Assembly: GCF_000411255.1 (NCBI RefSeq)
Contig: NZ_KE150412.1
Location: 134,197-198,196, forward strand
Direction of reading: 5' to 3'
Source: Paenibacillus sp. HGH0039
GTDB taxonomy: Bacteria > Bacillota > Bacilli > Paenibacillales > NBRC-103111
DNA: 64,000 nucleotides
The position numbers and the translations under genes were made by a program. Under the pieces are notes generated by a model, which worked only from the letters and a program-made list of their open reading frames with translations, did not search any database and was not told the origin of the DNA. Within the stretch, counting starts at the first letter, position 1, and each line of letters starts with the position of its first letter. Shown one piece after another: positions 8,580 to 17,188 of the stretch.

Positions 8580-10037
8580 ATGCGTTTGTTTGAAGTCCTA
8601 CTTATCGGCTCCAATCTGGTTCTGCTGACGGTACTGCTTTTCATGAGGAATCGAAAAATCGCCCTGGGTGCAGGCCTTGCGGCTGTCTGCGCACTGAGCG
8701 TTCATCTGATTCAGGAAGGGTACCGCTGGCAATTGGCCCCCGCCTACTTCGCTGCGGTTATCCTGTTCATTCTGGTTGCCATAAGGATTTATCGAAATCC
8801 GAAATCCGTTAAACCCCGGAAAAAAACACGATACATCGGCTATTCTATAGTTGCCGTGCTGCTGAGTTTTTCTGTTTTCTTGGCACAGGCGATGCCGATA
8901 TTGGTTTTGCCAAGGCCAGGAGGAGAGGCGGCGGTGGGAACCCGAATCTTTCACTTTACGGATTTCACGCGACAAGAGAGCTATCCTAACGTCCCCAAAA
9001 ATGACCGCGAGCTTATGGTTAGAGTTTGGTATCCCGCAAAACCTCAATCCGGAAAAGGGGAACTGCTATTTCCCGAAGATCCGGCGCAGTTTAGAACATA
9101 CAAGGAAAACTTCTCAGGAGTGTTCAAGGTCCCCGCATTCATTCTCGATTACTGGAAATATACGCGCGGCTATTCCCATCTCAATGCCGAACTTCTCCCC
9201 GCTTCCGCGCCTTATCCCGTGGTACTGATTAGTCATGGTATGGGTACCGGCAGCGTGCTGCATGTCTCTCAGGCAGAGAACTTGGCCAGTCACGGGTTTA
9301 TAGTAGCTGCTATCGACCATACCTACAGCACAGCGGCTACCCTTTTCCCGGACGGGCGGATAACCGGATTCGAGACAAAGACGCCGGCAGATGATTTTTA
9401 CACGTATGCCAAGGAGGTCGGAGCCGTGTGGGCAGCAGATATTCAGTTCGTCCTTTCGGAAATGGAACAGTTGAATCAAGACCCAAAATCCAGCTTGAAG
9501 GGCATGATGGATGTAAACCATACAGGTATCATGGGGCATTCGTTCGGGGGCGCCACTGCTTTTAACGCCACCTATTACAACGATAAGATCAAAGCCGGGA
9601 TTGATATGGATGGAACGCTTTATGACCTGGAAGATAAAGGGCAGATGCCGAAACCGTTCATGTTCCTTAACTCCGACAAAAGATCCATGCTTTCCGCGGC
9701 GATAAAAAACAATGAGGTTCCGGGCAGTATCCGGGCACAACTGGTGAAGGAGCAACGGATGATGGACAGTGTCGGCGCCCATAACGGGCAGGTCATTCAT
9801 ATACGGGGAACGGACCATTTCAATTACACCGACCTGCAGTTCTATACGCCAATGTTAAAATATACCGGTATGACCGGGAGCATTAACGGGTACAGAGGGG
9901 CTGACATTGTCAATTCTTATGTGCTTGATTTCTTTACCAAACATTTGAAAGAGAAGGGCGGTCAACTGCTTGACGATGCCCCCCATCCCCAATACCCGGA
10001 AATTGAATTTCAAAAAGCTACTCTAGCGGCGGAATAG
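8580..10037 (+). CDS. Membrane-anchored alpha/beta hydrolase, PAF-acetylhydrolase-like
   Basis: 485 residues. About four hydrophobic segments occupy residues 1-110. The hydrolase domain that follows resembles platelet-activating-factor acetylhydrolase isoform II. The nucleophile elbow is GHSFGG with Ser321, the likely acid is Asp344 (AGIDMDG), and the likely base is His413 (GTDHFNYTD). The oxyanion region is VVLISHGMGTGS near 214-225. It probably hydrolyses a short-chain ester or oxidised phospholipid. The true substrate is unknown. The ATG at 8580 follows GGGGAGAGATTGTT. The catalytic domain would sit on one face of the membrane, and the side is not decided here. Confidence 0.8.
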   Translation: MRLFEVLLIGSNLVLLTVLLFMRNRKIALGAGLAAVCALSVHLIQEGYRWQLAPAYFAAVILFILVAIRIYRNPKSVKPRKKTRYIGYSIVAVLLSFSVFLAQAMPILVLPRPGGEAAVGTRIFHFTDFTRQESYPNVPKNDRELMVRVWYPAKPQSGKGELLFPEDPAQFRTYKENFSGVFKVPAFILDYWKYTRGYSHLNAELLPASAPYPVVLISHGMGTGSVLHVSQAENLASHGFIVAAIDHTYSTAATLFPDGRITGFETKTPADDFYTYAKEVGAVWAADIQFVLSEMEQLNQDPKSSLKGMMDVNHTGIMGHSFGGATAFNATYYNDKIKAGIDMDGTLYDLEDKGQMPKPFMFLNSDKRSMLSAAIKNNEVPGSIRAQLVKEQRMMDSVGAHNGQVIHIRGTDHFNYTDLQFYTPMLKYTGMTGSINGYRGADIVNSYVLDFFTKHLKEKGGQLLDDAPHPQYPEIEFQKATLAAE

Positions 10038-10142
10038 AATGTAATCCGGACCAGCGGCAGGTAGCCATCCCAGGGCTCCCCGAGACGCTCGAATAAAAGA
10101 TCCTATGCGCTATGGGGATCGGTCGCTGCCTGTGTCGCACTG

Positions 10143-10916
10143 GTGTCGGGGCTGGCGTTTTATGAGTCCTCCCCTATTCCCCAGCCTGCCTCCCCGCAAA
10201 TTTTGCAGCAGGCACCGTCCGCGTCTCCGACCGGAATCCGGAAATTTCTAACGTACAACGGCTATCGTTATGCGTTCGTCGACGATGGCGCACCGTTTAA
10301 GTTCACGGGAACTGAGCCGGTAAAATCGCTCGGAACATTAGTAGTTGATCTCAACCGCGAGACCGGGAAGAATACCGAAGACAGCGATGTGGAAAAGGAC
10401 TATGCCGCAACTTTCGCCGTCGGAGGGGAACTGTATGAGATCCCGGCGTACCCGTCTCATTTCCGTATTGCGGTTCGATATGAACAGAACTTCTACCTGG
10501 CGGAAATCGTGGCCAAAGTAAACGACTCCGCGATAACTGCCAAGGATTATCTGGATATGTCTAATCTTAAGGAACATGTGCAGGACATCCATATTCTGAA
10601 TCATGCGGGGAATGACATACTGAAGAAAATGACGGACCCTGTTTCTGTGAAATCCATCATCGAAGGCCTTTACGCGGCCAAAACGGCGGATTTAACCAAC
10701 CGGGATTTCAAGGGCATCGCGGAGGCGCAATCCCAGGGAAAATCGTATCAACTGAAGTTTAACCTTACGGACGGGACTAGCATGGCCATGTATATCATCC
10801 CGGAGTTCAAAATCGTGTCGATGGGAGACGCGTACTATCAATTGCCCGATCGCTTCTTGGATCAATCCGGCGATACCTTTAAAAACCTGAAACAAGACGC
10901 GCTGCCGCTCTACTAA
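10143..10916 (+). CDS. Membrane-anchored protein of unknown function lacking a normal start
   Basis: I do not recognise the family. The frame is open from 10065 and encodes RRSNKRSYALWGSVAACVAL before the first possible start, GTG at 10143, which lies inside what looks like the transmembrane anchor. There is no ATG, GTG or TTG between the stop at 10062-10064 and 10143, and no ribosome binding site before the GTG. The outer part has a proline/serine linker (residues 9-35) and then a soluble domain of about 220 residues. The likeliest reading is a gene that lost its 5' end. It begins 28 bases after the hydrolase stop. A sequencing error or a non-standard start are the alternatives. Confidence 0.5.
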   Translation: MSGLAFYESSPIPQPASPQILQQAPSASPTGIRKFLTYNGYRYAFVDDGAPFKFTGTEPVKSLGTLVVDLNRETGKNTEDSDVEKDYAATFAVGGELYEIPAYPSHFRIAVRYEQNFYLAEIVAKVNDSAITAKDYLDMSNLKEHVQDIHILNHAGNDILKKMTDPVSVKSIIEGLYAAKTADLTNRDFKGIAEAQSQGKSYQLKFNLTDGTSMAMYIIPEFKIVSMGDAYYQLPDRFLDQSGDTFKNLKQDALPLY

Positions 10917-11027
10917 GCTTGTGAACCTAAACCAACCCTGTTCAACCATTCCTCACGCGATTTCTAAAGGATATATTCTTGGGAGCCGGCAAGCGCTTCG
11001 CTTTCTTATTCCATATCCATGCGAAAA

Positions 11028-11057
11028 AAGCCCTGGAGGTTTCCGCCTCCAGGGCTT
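11028..11057 (-). terminator. Terminator of the AA10 monooxygenase gene
   Basis: The stem AAGCCCTGGAGG (11028-11039) with CCTCCAGGGCTT (11046-11057) is perfect, and on the minus strand it runs into TTTTTT. It lies 15 bases beyond the stop. Confidence 0.9.
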
Positions 11058-11071
11058 GCTGCGCGCTAACT

Positions 11072-12100
11072 TTAAGGAATGACCTTCCACACGTTGGTGC
11101 CGGTCGGTGTTTCGCCTTGTGTCCACCATTTGGCCTCATAGTTGACACCGTTGTAGGACACCTTATTTCCCCCTACATAAACCGTAGTCGCGCTCCAGGC
11201 CGGATACGTGGTTGTACTGCCGCCCGTCGTTTTGACCGTCACTACGGAAGAGGATGGAGATGCTTTGCCCGAGGAGTCGATAGCGGTCACGGTAAAGCTG
11301 TAGGAAGTGCCGCTCGACAAGCCCGTGTTCGTGTAGGAGGTCGAAGTTGTCGTGCCTACCGCAACGTTATCGCGGTATACTTGATAACTAGCCGCTCCCG
11401 CTATCGATGCCCAGCTCAAGGAAACGCTGTTGTCCGTTACGGCTGTGGAGGCCAGATTCGTCGGAGCGGGAAGTGCGCTGCCTCCGCCGAAATCTACATC
11501 CGCTACATTGACGTAAGCGGTAGGCGCACCGGAGACTTCCCAGATAGCCAGGATGACCTGATAACCGGTTCTCTCGGGAACGTTACAATTCGTGGTGTAA
11601 TAGTTGCTAGGGCTTGCACCGTTCAGATCCACTTGGCAGAAAGGCGTCAAGTCAAAGGAAGCTCTCGTCAGAGGGGCGTTCGGATTCCAGCCCGGCTTGG
11701 TGATGAAATATTTGAAGGTCGTTGTAGCGTGTGCCGCGTTCAGCTGCCATTTGAAAGCCTGCGGGCCCGCCTTCATAGGAACTTTGCTCCAACGTGTCGA
11801 GGTTTGCTCGTCAAGTTTGGGGAAGGTATTGCCGGCACTCGCGATGTGACCGTCGCCGGGGCCTCCGTTAGGAAAGCCTTTGCCCGCTTCGGCGCTTTGC
11901 GGCTCGTAAGAGGCTCCTCCACAATCCGTGTTCACGTTGTTCTTGCACAAAAGCCCACGGCTGGCGGGAACATCCAAATATCCGTGAGCCGAGCTGGTTT
12001 CGGGAAACAAAACCATCAGTAAAGCGAGCATCAGCAGCATTCCGCATGCGGCAACCAGTTTGTGCAGCAATGCGTGATTCGGTAAAGCCAAATTCATCAT
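11072..12100 (-). CDS. Secreted AA10 lytic polysaccharide monooxygenase with FnIII and CBM5/12
   Basis: 342 residues. A Sec signal peptide (residues 1-38) ends before HGYLDVPASRG, so mature His1 (precursor His39) becomes the first copper ligand. The second ligand is His124 (NAAHATT). Conserved cysteines at 52, 60, 155 and 172 fit family disulfides. Domains in order are AA10 (39-206), a fibronectin type III module (about 210-292), and a C-terminal chitin-binding CBM5/12 (about 299-342) with aromatic residues in AKWWTQGETP. It oxidatively cleaves chitin, or possibly cellulose, outside the cell. The start has AGGAGGAAT. A cre-like site lies upstream and a terminator follows, so the gene is monocistronic. 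Confidence 0.93.
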   Translation of the reverse strand: MMNLALPNHALLHKLVAACGMLLMLALLMVLFPETSSAHGYLDVPASRGLLCKNNVNTDCGGASYEPQSAEAGKGFPNGGPGDGHIASAGNTFPKLDEQTSTRWSKVPMKAGPQAFKWQLNAAHATTTFKYFITKPGWNPNAPLTRASFDLTPFCQVDLNGASPSNYYTTNCNVPERTGYQVILAIWEVSGAPTAYVNVADVDFGGGSALPAPTNLASTAVTDNSVSLSWASIAGAASYQVYRDNVAVGTTTSTSYTNTGLSSGTSYSFTVTAIDSSGKASPSSSVVTVKTTGGSTTTYPAWSATTVYVGGNKVSYNGVNYEAKWWTQGETPTGTNVWKVIP

Positions 12101-12131
12101 TCATTCCTCCTCAGATTTGGGTTTTCAACGC

Positions 12132-12145
12132 CAAAAGCGCTTACA
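12132..12145. promoter_or_regulatory. Candidate cre (CcpA) site upstream of the monooxygenase
   Basis: CAAAAGCGCTTACA matches the catabolite-responsive element TGWAANCGNTNWCA at 12 of 14 positions. It lies 32 bases before the coding start, where it could repress transcription when good sugars are present. The rest of 12101-12452 holds the promoter region and the terminator at 12281-12309. Confidence 0.45.
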
Positions 12146-12280
12146 TTTCGTTGTTTTAAACGACATCACCTCCCTTAAAAATCTAGCAGCGAGCCTTAGT
12201 AGCGTAGCAGACACTTGGTGGATACATCTTCCATATTATAAGCCGGATCCGAGCCTATCACAATATTTTTTTAACAAAAA

Positions 12281-12309
12281 AAGGAGACCCTGTAACGGAA
12301 TGTCTCCTT
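12281..12309 (-). terminator. Terminator of the siderophore ABC operon
   Basis: AAGGAGAC (12281-12288) pairs with GTCTCCTT (12302-12309), and on the minus strand the stem runs into TTTTTTT. It lies about 145 bases past the last ABC gene. Confidence 0.8.
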
Positions 12310-12452
12310 CTCTGCGAGAATATAACACCTTCTTGTAAGGCCCAGCTTGGCGATCAAGAAGTCTCTCGCCGCATCGGTTTGAATCTTCACCCCGGCGATC
12401 CTCACACGGATAAACTCGTCTCTCAACCGTTTATTAAATTAAAGTAACTGTT

Positions 12453-14189
12453 TTATTCAATCATTTTCCAAGTATCTGTTTGCTGCTGGATATCCCACAA
12501 TCGGGCGTACAACCCTTTCGCGGCCAGAAGATTGGAATGGCTGCCCTGCTCGACGATGCTGCCGTTATCCAGCACGACAATATTGTCCGCACTTCGCACC
12601 GTTTTCAGACGATGCGCAATGACGATGACGGTTTTGCCCTGTACAAGCCGGTCGATCGCCTGCTGAATGACAGCCTCGTTCTCCGGGTCCAGTGACGCCG
12701 TAGCTTCGTCAAGCAAGACGATAGGTGCATCCTTGAGAAGCGCTCTGGCAATGGAAATCCGCTGCTTCTCGCCTCCGGAGATCGTACTTCCTCCTTCTCC
12801 GACAAGTGTGTCGTAACCGTTCGGAAGTTTCATGATGAAATCGTGGCAGCAAGCCTGGCGCGCCGCTTCCTCGATCTCTTCCATCGTGGCGTTATTGCGT
12901 CCGAAGCGGATGTTGCCCGCGATCGTATCCTGAAACAGATACACATCCTGAAAGACCATGGATACTTTGCTCAGCAGCGCTTCGGGCTCCATATCCCGGA
13001 TATTTTCGCCGCCCAGAAGAACTTTTCCCCCAACAGGATCATAGAAACGCGCGATCAGACGCAAAACCGTGCTTTTGCCGCTGCCCGAAGGACCGACAAG
13101 TGCCGTAAACGTACCGGCTGGGATGAACAGATTCACTTCACTGAGCACCGTTTGCCTGTTATAACCGAATGTGACCTGCTCCAGTTCGATATCATAAGCC
13201 GCCGGAGGCTGGCTTTTACCCGGCATAACCGGCTCTTGAAGAAGCCGTACAATGCGTTCACCCGCTTGTTCGTGATATCGGAATTCCGCATAATTTACAA
13301 GCGCCGCGGTTAGCGGATCGTAAATCCGGGTGCCGACGATGAGAAAAGAAACGAACACGACCAGATCCAGGCTGCCTCCAAGCAGAAGATGAACGCCGAC
13401 CATGATCATGAAGGTAAGGCCGGCGCGGATACAGGCAATCGCACTCAGGACGATCGGCCCGAGCAGCCCTTCAATCCGGATGCTTTGCCGCATCAGCTCC
13501 CTGAACGATAGGGTCAGCCTTGTAAAGCTCTCCCCCGTCACGTTGTATGCTTTGATGACACGGATGCCGTTCAGATACTCCTGCAGACGGTTGGCGGCAT
13601 CGATTTTGGCGCGCATATGGTTGGCGCCAAGCTTATGCTGAATTCCGGAAGTCAGCATCACGAGCGCGACAGCGAGCGGAAACGCGGCGAATAAGGCAAG
13701 CGCCATACGCCAGTCCAGGAATGACAATCCCGCAATAGCGAGAACCGGCATGACAAGCGCGCCGATCATTTGCGGAACAAGATGAGAAATACCATGCTCG
13801 ACCATAGTAAAATCGCCCATCATCATGTTTGCGAGATCTCCGGGATCCCGTTTGTTCAGAAAACCGAGCGGCAGCTTGCGCAAATGTTCGGCCAAGCGCG
13901 TCCGCCCTTCCGCCGCGGCGCTGTATGCTTGACGGAATTGGGAACGGTATGCCGGAACTTCGCTGACATACATAAGGACCAGAGAGGCGGCCATGCCTCC
14001 GCACACCCACCACAGCCGCTCTGCTTGAAGAGTGGCCCCGGGTGACGCAAACGGTTCGAAAATGAGCCGTGCCGCTTCCACTAGCAGAGCGAACGGAATA
14101 ATTCCGATCAGATTGGCCAGCGTCGTATAAAACACCGGCTTGATCAACGCGCGGGGGTTACCTGCCGTGATGTTGCGCAGTAAATCCAT
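12453..14189 (-). CDS. ABC half-transporter (membrane plus ATPase), siderophore locus, second subunit
   Basis: 578 residues. An N-terminal exporter-fold membrane domain of about six segments (to about residue 320) is followed by a nucleotide-binding domain. Walker A is GPSGSGKST, the signature is ISGGEKQR, Walker B is IVLLDEATASLDPE, and the H-loop is IAHRLKT. It overlaps the first half-transporter by 32 bases and probably pairs with it. The layout (FecB-like lipoprotein, then two fused ABC proteins, next to an AraC regulator, all behind Fur boxes) recalls YbtP/YbtQ and IrtA/IrtB, exporter-fold proteins that import ferric siderophores. Import is therefore favoured here, but a siderophore exporter is the alternative. 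Confidence 0.82.
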   Translation of the reverse strand: MDLLRNITAGNPRALIKPVFYTTLANLIGIIPFALLVEAARLIFEPFASPGATLQAERLWWVCGGMAASLVLMYVSEVPAYRSQFRQAYSAAAEGRTRLAEHLRKLPLGFLNKRDPGDLANMMMGDFTMVEHGISHLVPQMIGALVMPVLAIAGLSFLDWRMALALFAAFPLAVALVMLTSGIQHKLGANHMRAKIDAANRLQEYLNGIRVIKAYNVTGESFTRLTLSFRELMRQSIRIEGLLGPIVLSAIACIRAGLTFMIMVGVHLLLGGSLDLVVFVSFLIVGTRIYDPLTAALVNYAEFRYHEQAGERIVRLLQEPVMPGKSQPPAAYDIELEQVTFGYNRQTVLSEVNLFIPAGTFTALVGPSGSGKSTVLRLIARFYDPVGGKVLLGGENIRDMEPEALLSKVSMVFQDVYLFQDTIAGNIRFGRNNATMEEIEEAARQACCHDFIMKLPNGYDTLVGEGGSTISGGEKQRISIARALLKDAPIVLLDEATASLDPENEAVIQQAIDRLVQGKTVIVIAHRLKTVRSADNIVVLDNGSIVEQGSHSNLLAAKGLYARLWDIQQQTDTWKMIE

Positions 14190-15990
14190 CGTCTGTCGCC
14201 TCCTTCTTCATGCCGATATGCCATTTCTCCGAATCCGTGTAGGTATGCCACATTCTGGCGTAGAGGCCGCCTGCGGCAACCAACTCGTCGTGCTTACCTT
14301 GTTCGGTAAGTCTACCGCCGCTCAGAACAAGGATCTGATCCGCATCGCGGATTACATGGAGCCGGTGGGCAATAACAAGAACCGTCTTCCCCCGGATCAA
14401 CTCTTTGAGGGCAAGCTGCATCTCATTTTCGTTCTCCGGGTCCGCGAATGCGGTAGCTTCGTCCAGTACGAGAACGGGCGCGTTTTTCAAGATAGAACGC
14501 GCTACGGCAATCCGCTGTTCCTCGCCCCCTGACAGGTAAACGCCGCCTTCGCCGATCCGGGTCTCGTAACCTTGGGGGAGCCTGCCGATAAACTCATGGC
14601 ACTGTGCCGCTCTTGCGGCCGCATATACGTCTTCCGCAGCGGCGCCCGGCCGGCCTACCGCGATGTTGTTATACACCGTATCGTAAAAGAGAAATGTCTC
14701 TTGAAAGACAAAAGCGACCGTATCCATTAAGTCCGTAACAGACATATCCCGCACGTCGACACCGCCGATACGGATAGCGCCCTGATTAACGTCCCAGAAG
14801 CGGGGAACCAGATTCGCTACGGTAGATTTGCCCGCTCCGGACGGGCCGACCAACGCTGTAACCTGCCCTTGTGCGGCGATGAACGAAATATTCGAGAGCG
14901 CTTCGCCGCTTCCGGCTTTCGCCTCGTACGAGAAGCTCACCTTATCGAATGTGACGTCATATTGATCCGGTTTAACCGGGCGTTCGGGTTCCGGGATCGG
15001 TTTTTCCGCCAATAGACGGTCGATACGTTCTACCCCTTCGCCGATATCACGCAGGGTTGACATCAAGTACATAATCTTAAACATCGGAGCCGACACACCC
15101 GGCGCCATGACAAGGAAAAACAGCAGCACGGAAGCGAAGGCGACGTTGCCCGGATCGCGGCTGAGCAGAAATACGCCGACCGGCAGCACGAAGGCCGCAA
15201 ACGAAACCAGAATCACTTTAAAAATCAGAAAACCGTTCTGAAACTGGTCAGTGAATTTCACGCAGTAATCACGATAGTAAATCATATCGGCATAAAATTT
15301 TCGGAAAGAATGCACCGTTTGCCCGAACACCTTCACGGCCGGCATTCCGCGCACATATTGAATCGCCGAGCTGTTTAATCTCTCCAGCGCATCATGGTAT
15401 TTTTTAACGTTTTTCTTCGTCTCCGGTCCTGTCATCAGAATGATTTGTACGCCGAAGCCGACCAGAATCGGCACGATGCAGGCAAATGCCAGCCATACGT
15501 TTAAGTAAAACATCACGGTAATCATGAGAAGAGTTGTCACCGCGACGTGAACGAGATCCGGCAGTTGATGGGCGACGAATGTTTCAACTTTCTCCACGTT
15601 CTGCTCCAGTGTCTTTTTCACCGCTCCGGTAGACGTGCCGTTCAGCCAGCCTAAAGGCAGCTTTCCGATGTGGGAAGACAGCTTGATTCGCAGGCCGTAC
15701 AAAATCCGGAAGGCAGCGATGTGGGATATCAATCCTCCCGCGTACATCAGAACAAGACTCCCGATTAGCCCCAGCAGGGCGATGATTCCCCAGCGGACCA
15801 TGAACATACCGTCCGCTTCGGCAGGATGTGCCGCATGAGCAAGCAGCTCTTTCAGGATAAAATAAACCGATATGTAGGGAATCAGCTGGCCGATCGCGCT
15901 AAGTGCGGACAATATACCGGAAACTACGAGAAGACCTCGCTTCTCTTCCGCGATCTGCAGCAGCCGGGCCACGCCGGACTTGTTGCTCAT
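14158..15990 (-). CDS. ABC half-transporter (membrane plus ATPase), siderophore locus, first subunit
   Basis: 610 residues with the same architecture as its partner: exporter-fold membrane segments in the first ~340 residues, then Walker A GPSGAGKST, signature LSGGEEQR, Walker B VLVLDEATAFADPE and switch histidine IAHRLH. In Walker B the residue after the conserved DEAT is phenylalanine-alanine rather than SA, a minor variation shared by YbtQ/IrtB-like proteins in my memory but not checked. It starts 41 bases after the lipoprotein gene stop. The C-terminal tail of about 25 residues after the H-loop region overlaps the next gene's start. Confidence 0.82.
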   Translation of the reverse strand: MSNKSGVARLLQIAEEKRGLLVVSGILSALSAIGQLIPYISVYFILKELLAHAAHPAEADGMFMVRWGIIALLGLIGSLVLMYAGGLISHIAAFRILYGLRIKLSSHIGKLPLGWLNGTSTGAVKKTLEQNVEKVETFVAHQLPDLVHVAVTTLLMITVMFYLNVWLAFACIVPILVGFGVQIILMTGPETKKNVKKYHDALERLNSSAIQYVRGMPAVKVFGQTVHSFRKFYADMIYYRDYCVKFTDQFQNGFLIFKVILVSFAAFVLPVGVFLLSRDPGNVAFASVLLFFLVMAPGVSAPMFKIMYLMSTLRDIGEGVERIDRLLAEKPIPEPERPVKPDQYDVTFDKVSFSYEAKAGSGEALSNISFIAAQGQVTALVGPSGAGKSTVANLVPRFWDVNQGAIRIGGVDVRDMSVTDLMDTVAFVFQETFLFYDTVYNNIAVGRPGAAAEDVYAAARAAQCHEFIGRLPQGYETRIGEGGVYLSGGEEQRIAVARSILKNAPVLVLDEATAFADPENENEMQLALKELIRGKTVLVIAHRLHVIRDADQILVLSGGRLTEQGKHDELVAAGGLYARMWHTYTDSEKWHIGMKKEATDDGFTAQHHGR

Positions 15991-16031
15991 AAGATTCGCT
16001 CCTATTCTATTAACAGTGGATTTACCCCGAT

Positions 16032-16994
16032 TTACTGTCCGCTCATGGCTTTCATAATCTCATCGATCGCCACGATTTTTCCGAGCGGCATCGGCCCGAT
16101 AACCGAACTGTCGTCCAGGACAAATACATGGTTGTTCTTCACCGCTTTTAATCGGTTCCAGATCGGGTTGTCCTTCATCGAAGCCATCACACCGCCGGCA
16201 ACGGGCTGGACATAGTTATTCACAACGAACAGGTAATCCGGATCGGCTTCCGCCAGTCCTTCCAGATTAAAATTTCCTCCCTGCTTAAACGCCTCGACCG
16301 GTGTTAATGCCAGATCCTCATAGAAAACCCCCATCCGGCTCCTGTTGAAAGAAGTGAACTCTTTTCCGCTGAACATGGCGGCTAAGACCGTCTCTCCTCG
16401 TTTTGACGCCAGCTTTTCTTTGTATTCGGCCGCTTTTTTTTCATAATCGGCAATGACGCTTTCCGCCTTCTCTTCGGCTCCGATGATTTTAGCGATGATC
16501 CGAAGCTGCGCCTTCCAGTCCTCGCTGTGCGGTATAATGACAGTCGGGGCGATTTTGTTGTATTCCGTAAATTTGTTTTCATCTTCCGAGATAATCAAAT
16601 CGGGGGATGCGGCCAGCAGCTTTTCCATACTCGGTTCCCGGCCAAGATCCATTACCTGCTTGCCTTCGAGCCGTTTCTTCAAATTAGGGAAACTGCCGAT
16701 CATATCCATCCCCTGCGAAGCGTGCGGCGGCTCGCCGAGTACGGTCAAGTAGTCCAAATAAACGATGTAGGGGGTAGCTACTTTCTCCGGCTTCTTATCG
16801 ATCACAAGCGACCCTTTCGCATGTTGGATCGTACGCGGGAACGCCCCCTTTTCACCGGTCGTTTGTGCTGCGGGTCCGCTTGACGGACTACCCGCTTCCG
16901 GGGAAACGGTTTTCTCTGCATGGGAACATCCCGTCAGAAGAAGAATACACAGGGCTGCTGCCCAAAAAGGTAACGTTATACGGCTGCGTATCAT
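16032..16994 (-). CDS. Iron-siderophore substrate-binding lipoprotein (FecB/FhuD-like)
   Basis: 320 residues from the ATG at 16994-16992, which is preferred to the upstream in-frame ATG at 17033 because it opens a proper signal peptide and follows AGAGAGGGTTAGCACAC. The lipobox is LTGC with Cys23. The mature domain has the class III binding-protein pattern: EKVATPYIVYLDYLTVLGE, an EPSMEKLLAASPDLIISED segment, and a long connecting helix. It captures a ferric siderophore on the outer face of the membrane. The two downstream ABC genes are its likely partners, since no FecCD-type permease is present. A Fur box overlaps the promoter. Confidence 0.9.
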   Translation of the reverse strand: MIRSRITLPFWAAALCILLLTGCSHAEKTVSPEAGSPSSGPAAQTTGEKGAFPRTIQHAKGSLVIDKKPEKVATPYIVYLDYLTVLGEPPHASQGMDMIGSFPNLKKRLEGKQVMDLGREPSMEKLLAASPDLIISEDENKFTEYNKIAPTVIIPHSEDWKAQLRIIAKIIGAEEKAESVIADYEKKAAEYKEKLASKRGETVLAAMFSGKEFTSFNRSRMGVFYEDLALTPVEAFKQGGNFNLEGLAEADPDYLFVVNNYVQPVAGGVMASMKDNPIWNRLKAVKNNHVFVLDDSSVIGPMPLGKIVAIDEIMKAMSGQ

Positions 16995-17017
16995 GTGTGC
17001 TAACCCTCTCTCTTTGT

Positions 17018-17032
17018 TGATAATGATTTTCA
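17018..17032. promoter_or_regulatory. Fur box of the siderophore operon
   Basis: TGATAATGATTTTCA matches the Bacillus 7-1-7 Fur consensus TGATAATNATTATCA at all but one position. It lies 24 bases before the lipoprotein start and implies iron repression of the operon. Confidence 0.75.
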
Positions 17033-17140
17033 CTCTCGATCAACCAACATCCTATACCAATTCTTTCTTCCTTGCCGCCTCCATACGGATTTTAAAGCGG
17101 TCAGACGGATTTTTTTATCGGGCGAATCTAATAAAAAAAA

Positions 17141-17164
17141 ACACCGGATGCAGGCATCCGGCGT
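17141..17164 (-). terminator. Terminator of the AraC-type gene
   Basis: CCGGATGC and GCATCCGG (17144-17161) form the stem, followed on the minus strand by a run of nine T. It separates the regulator from the operon it probably controls. Confidence 0.85.
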
Positions 17165-17188
17165 CTCTTAAATGAATGAACGTAGCGA

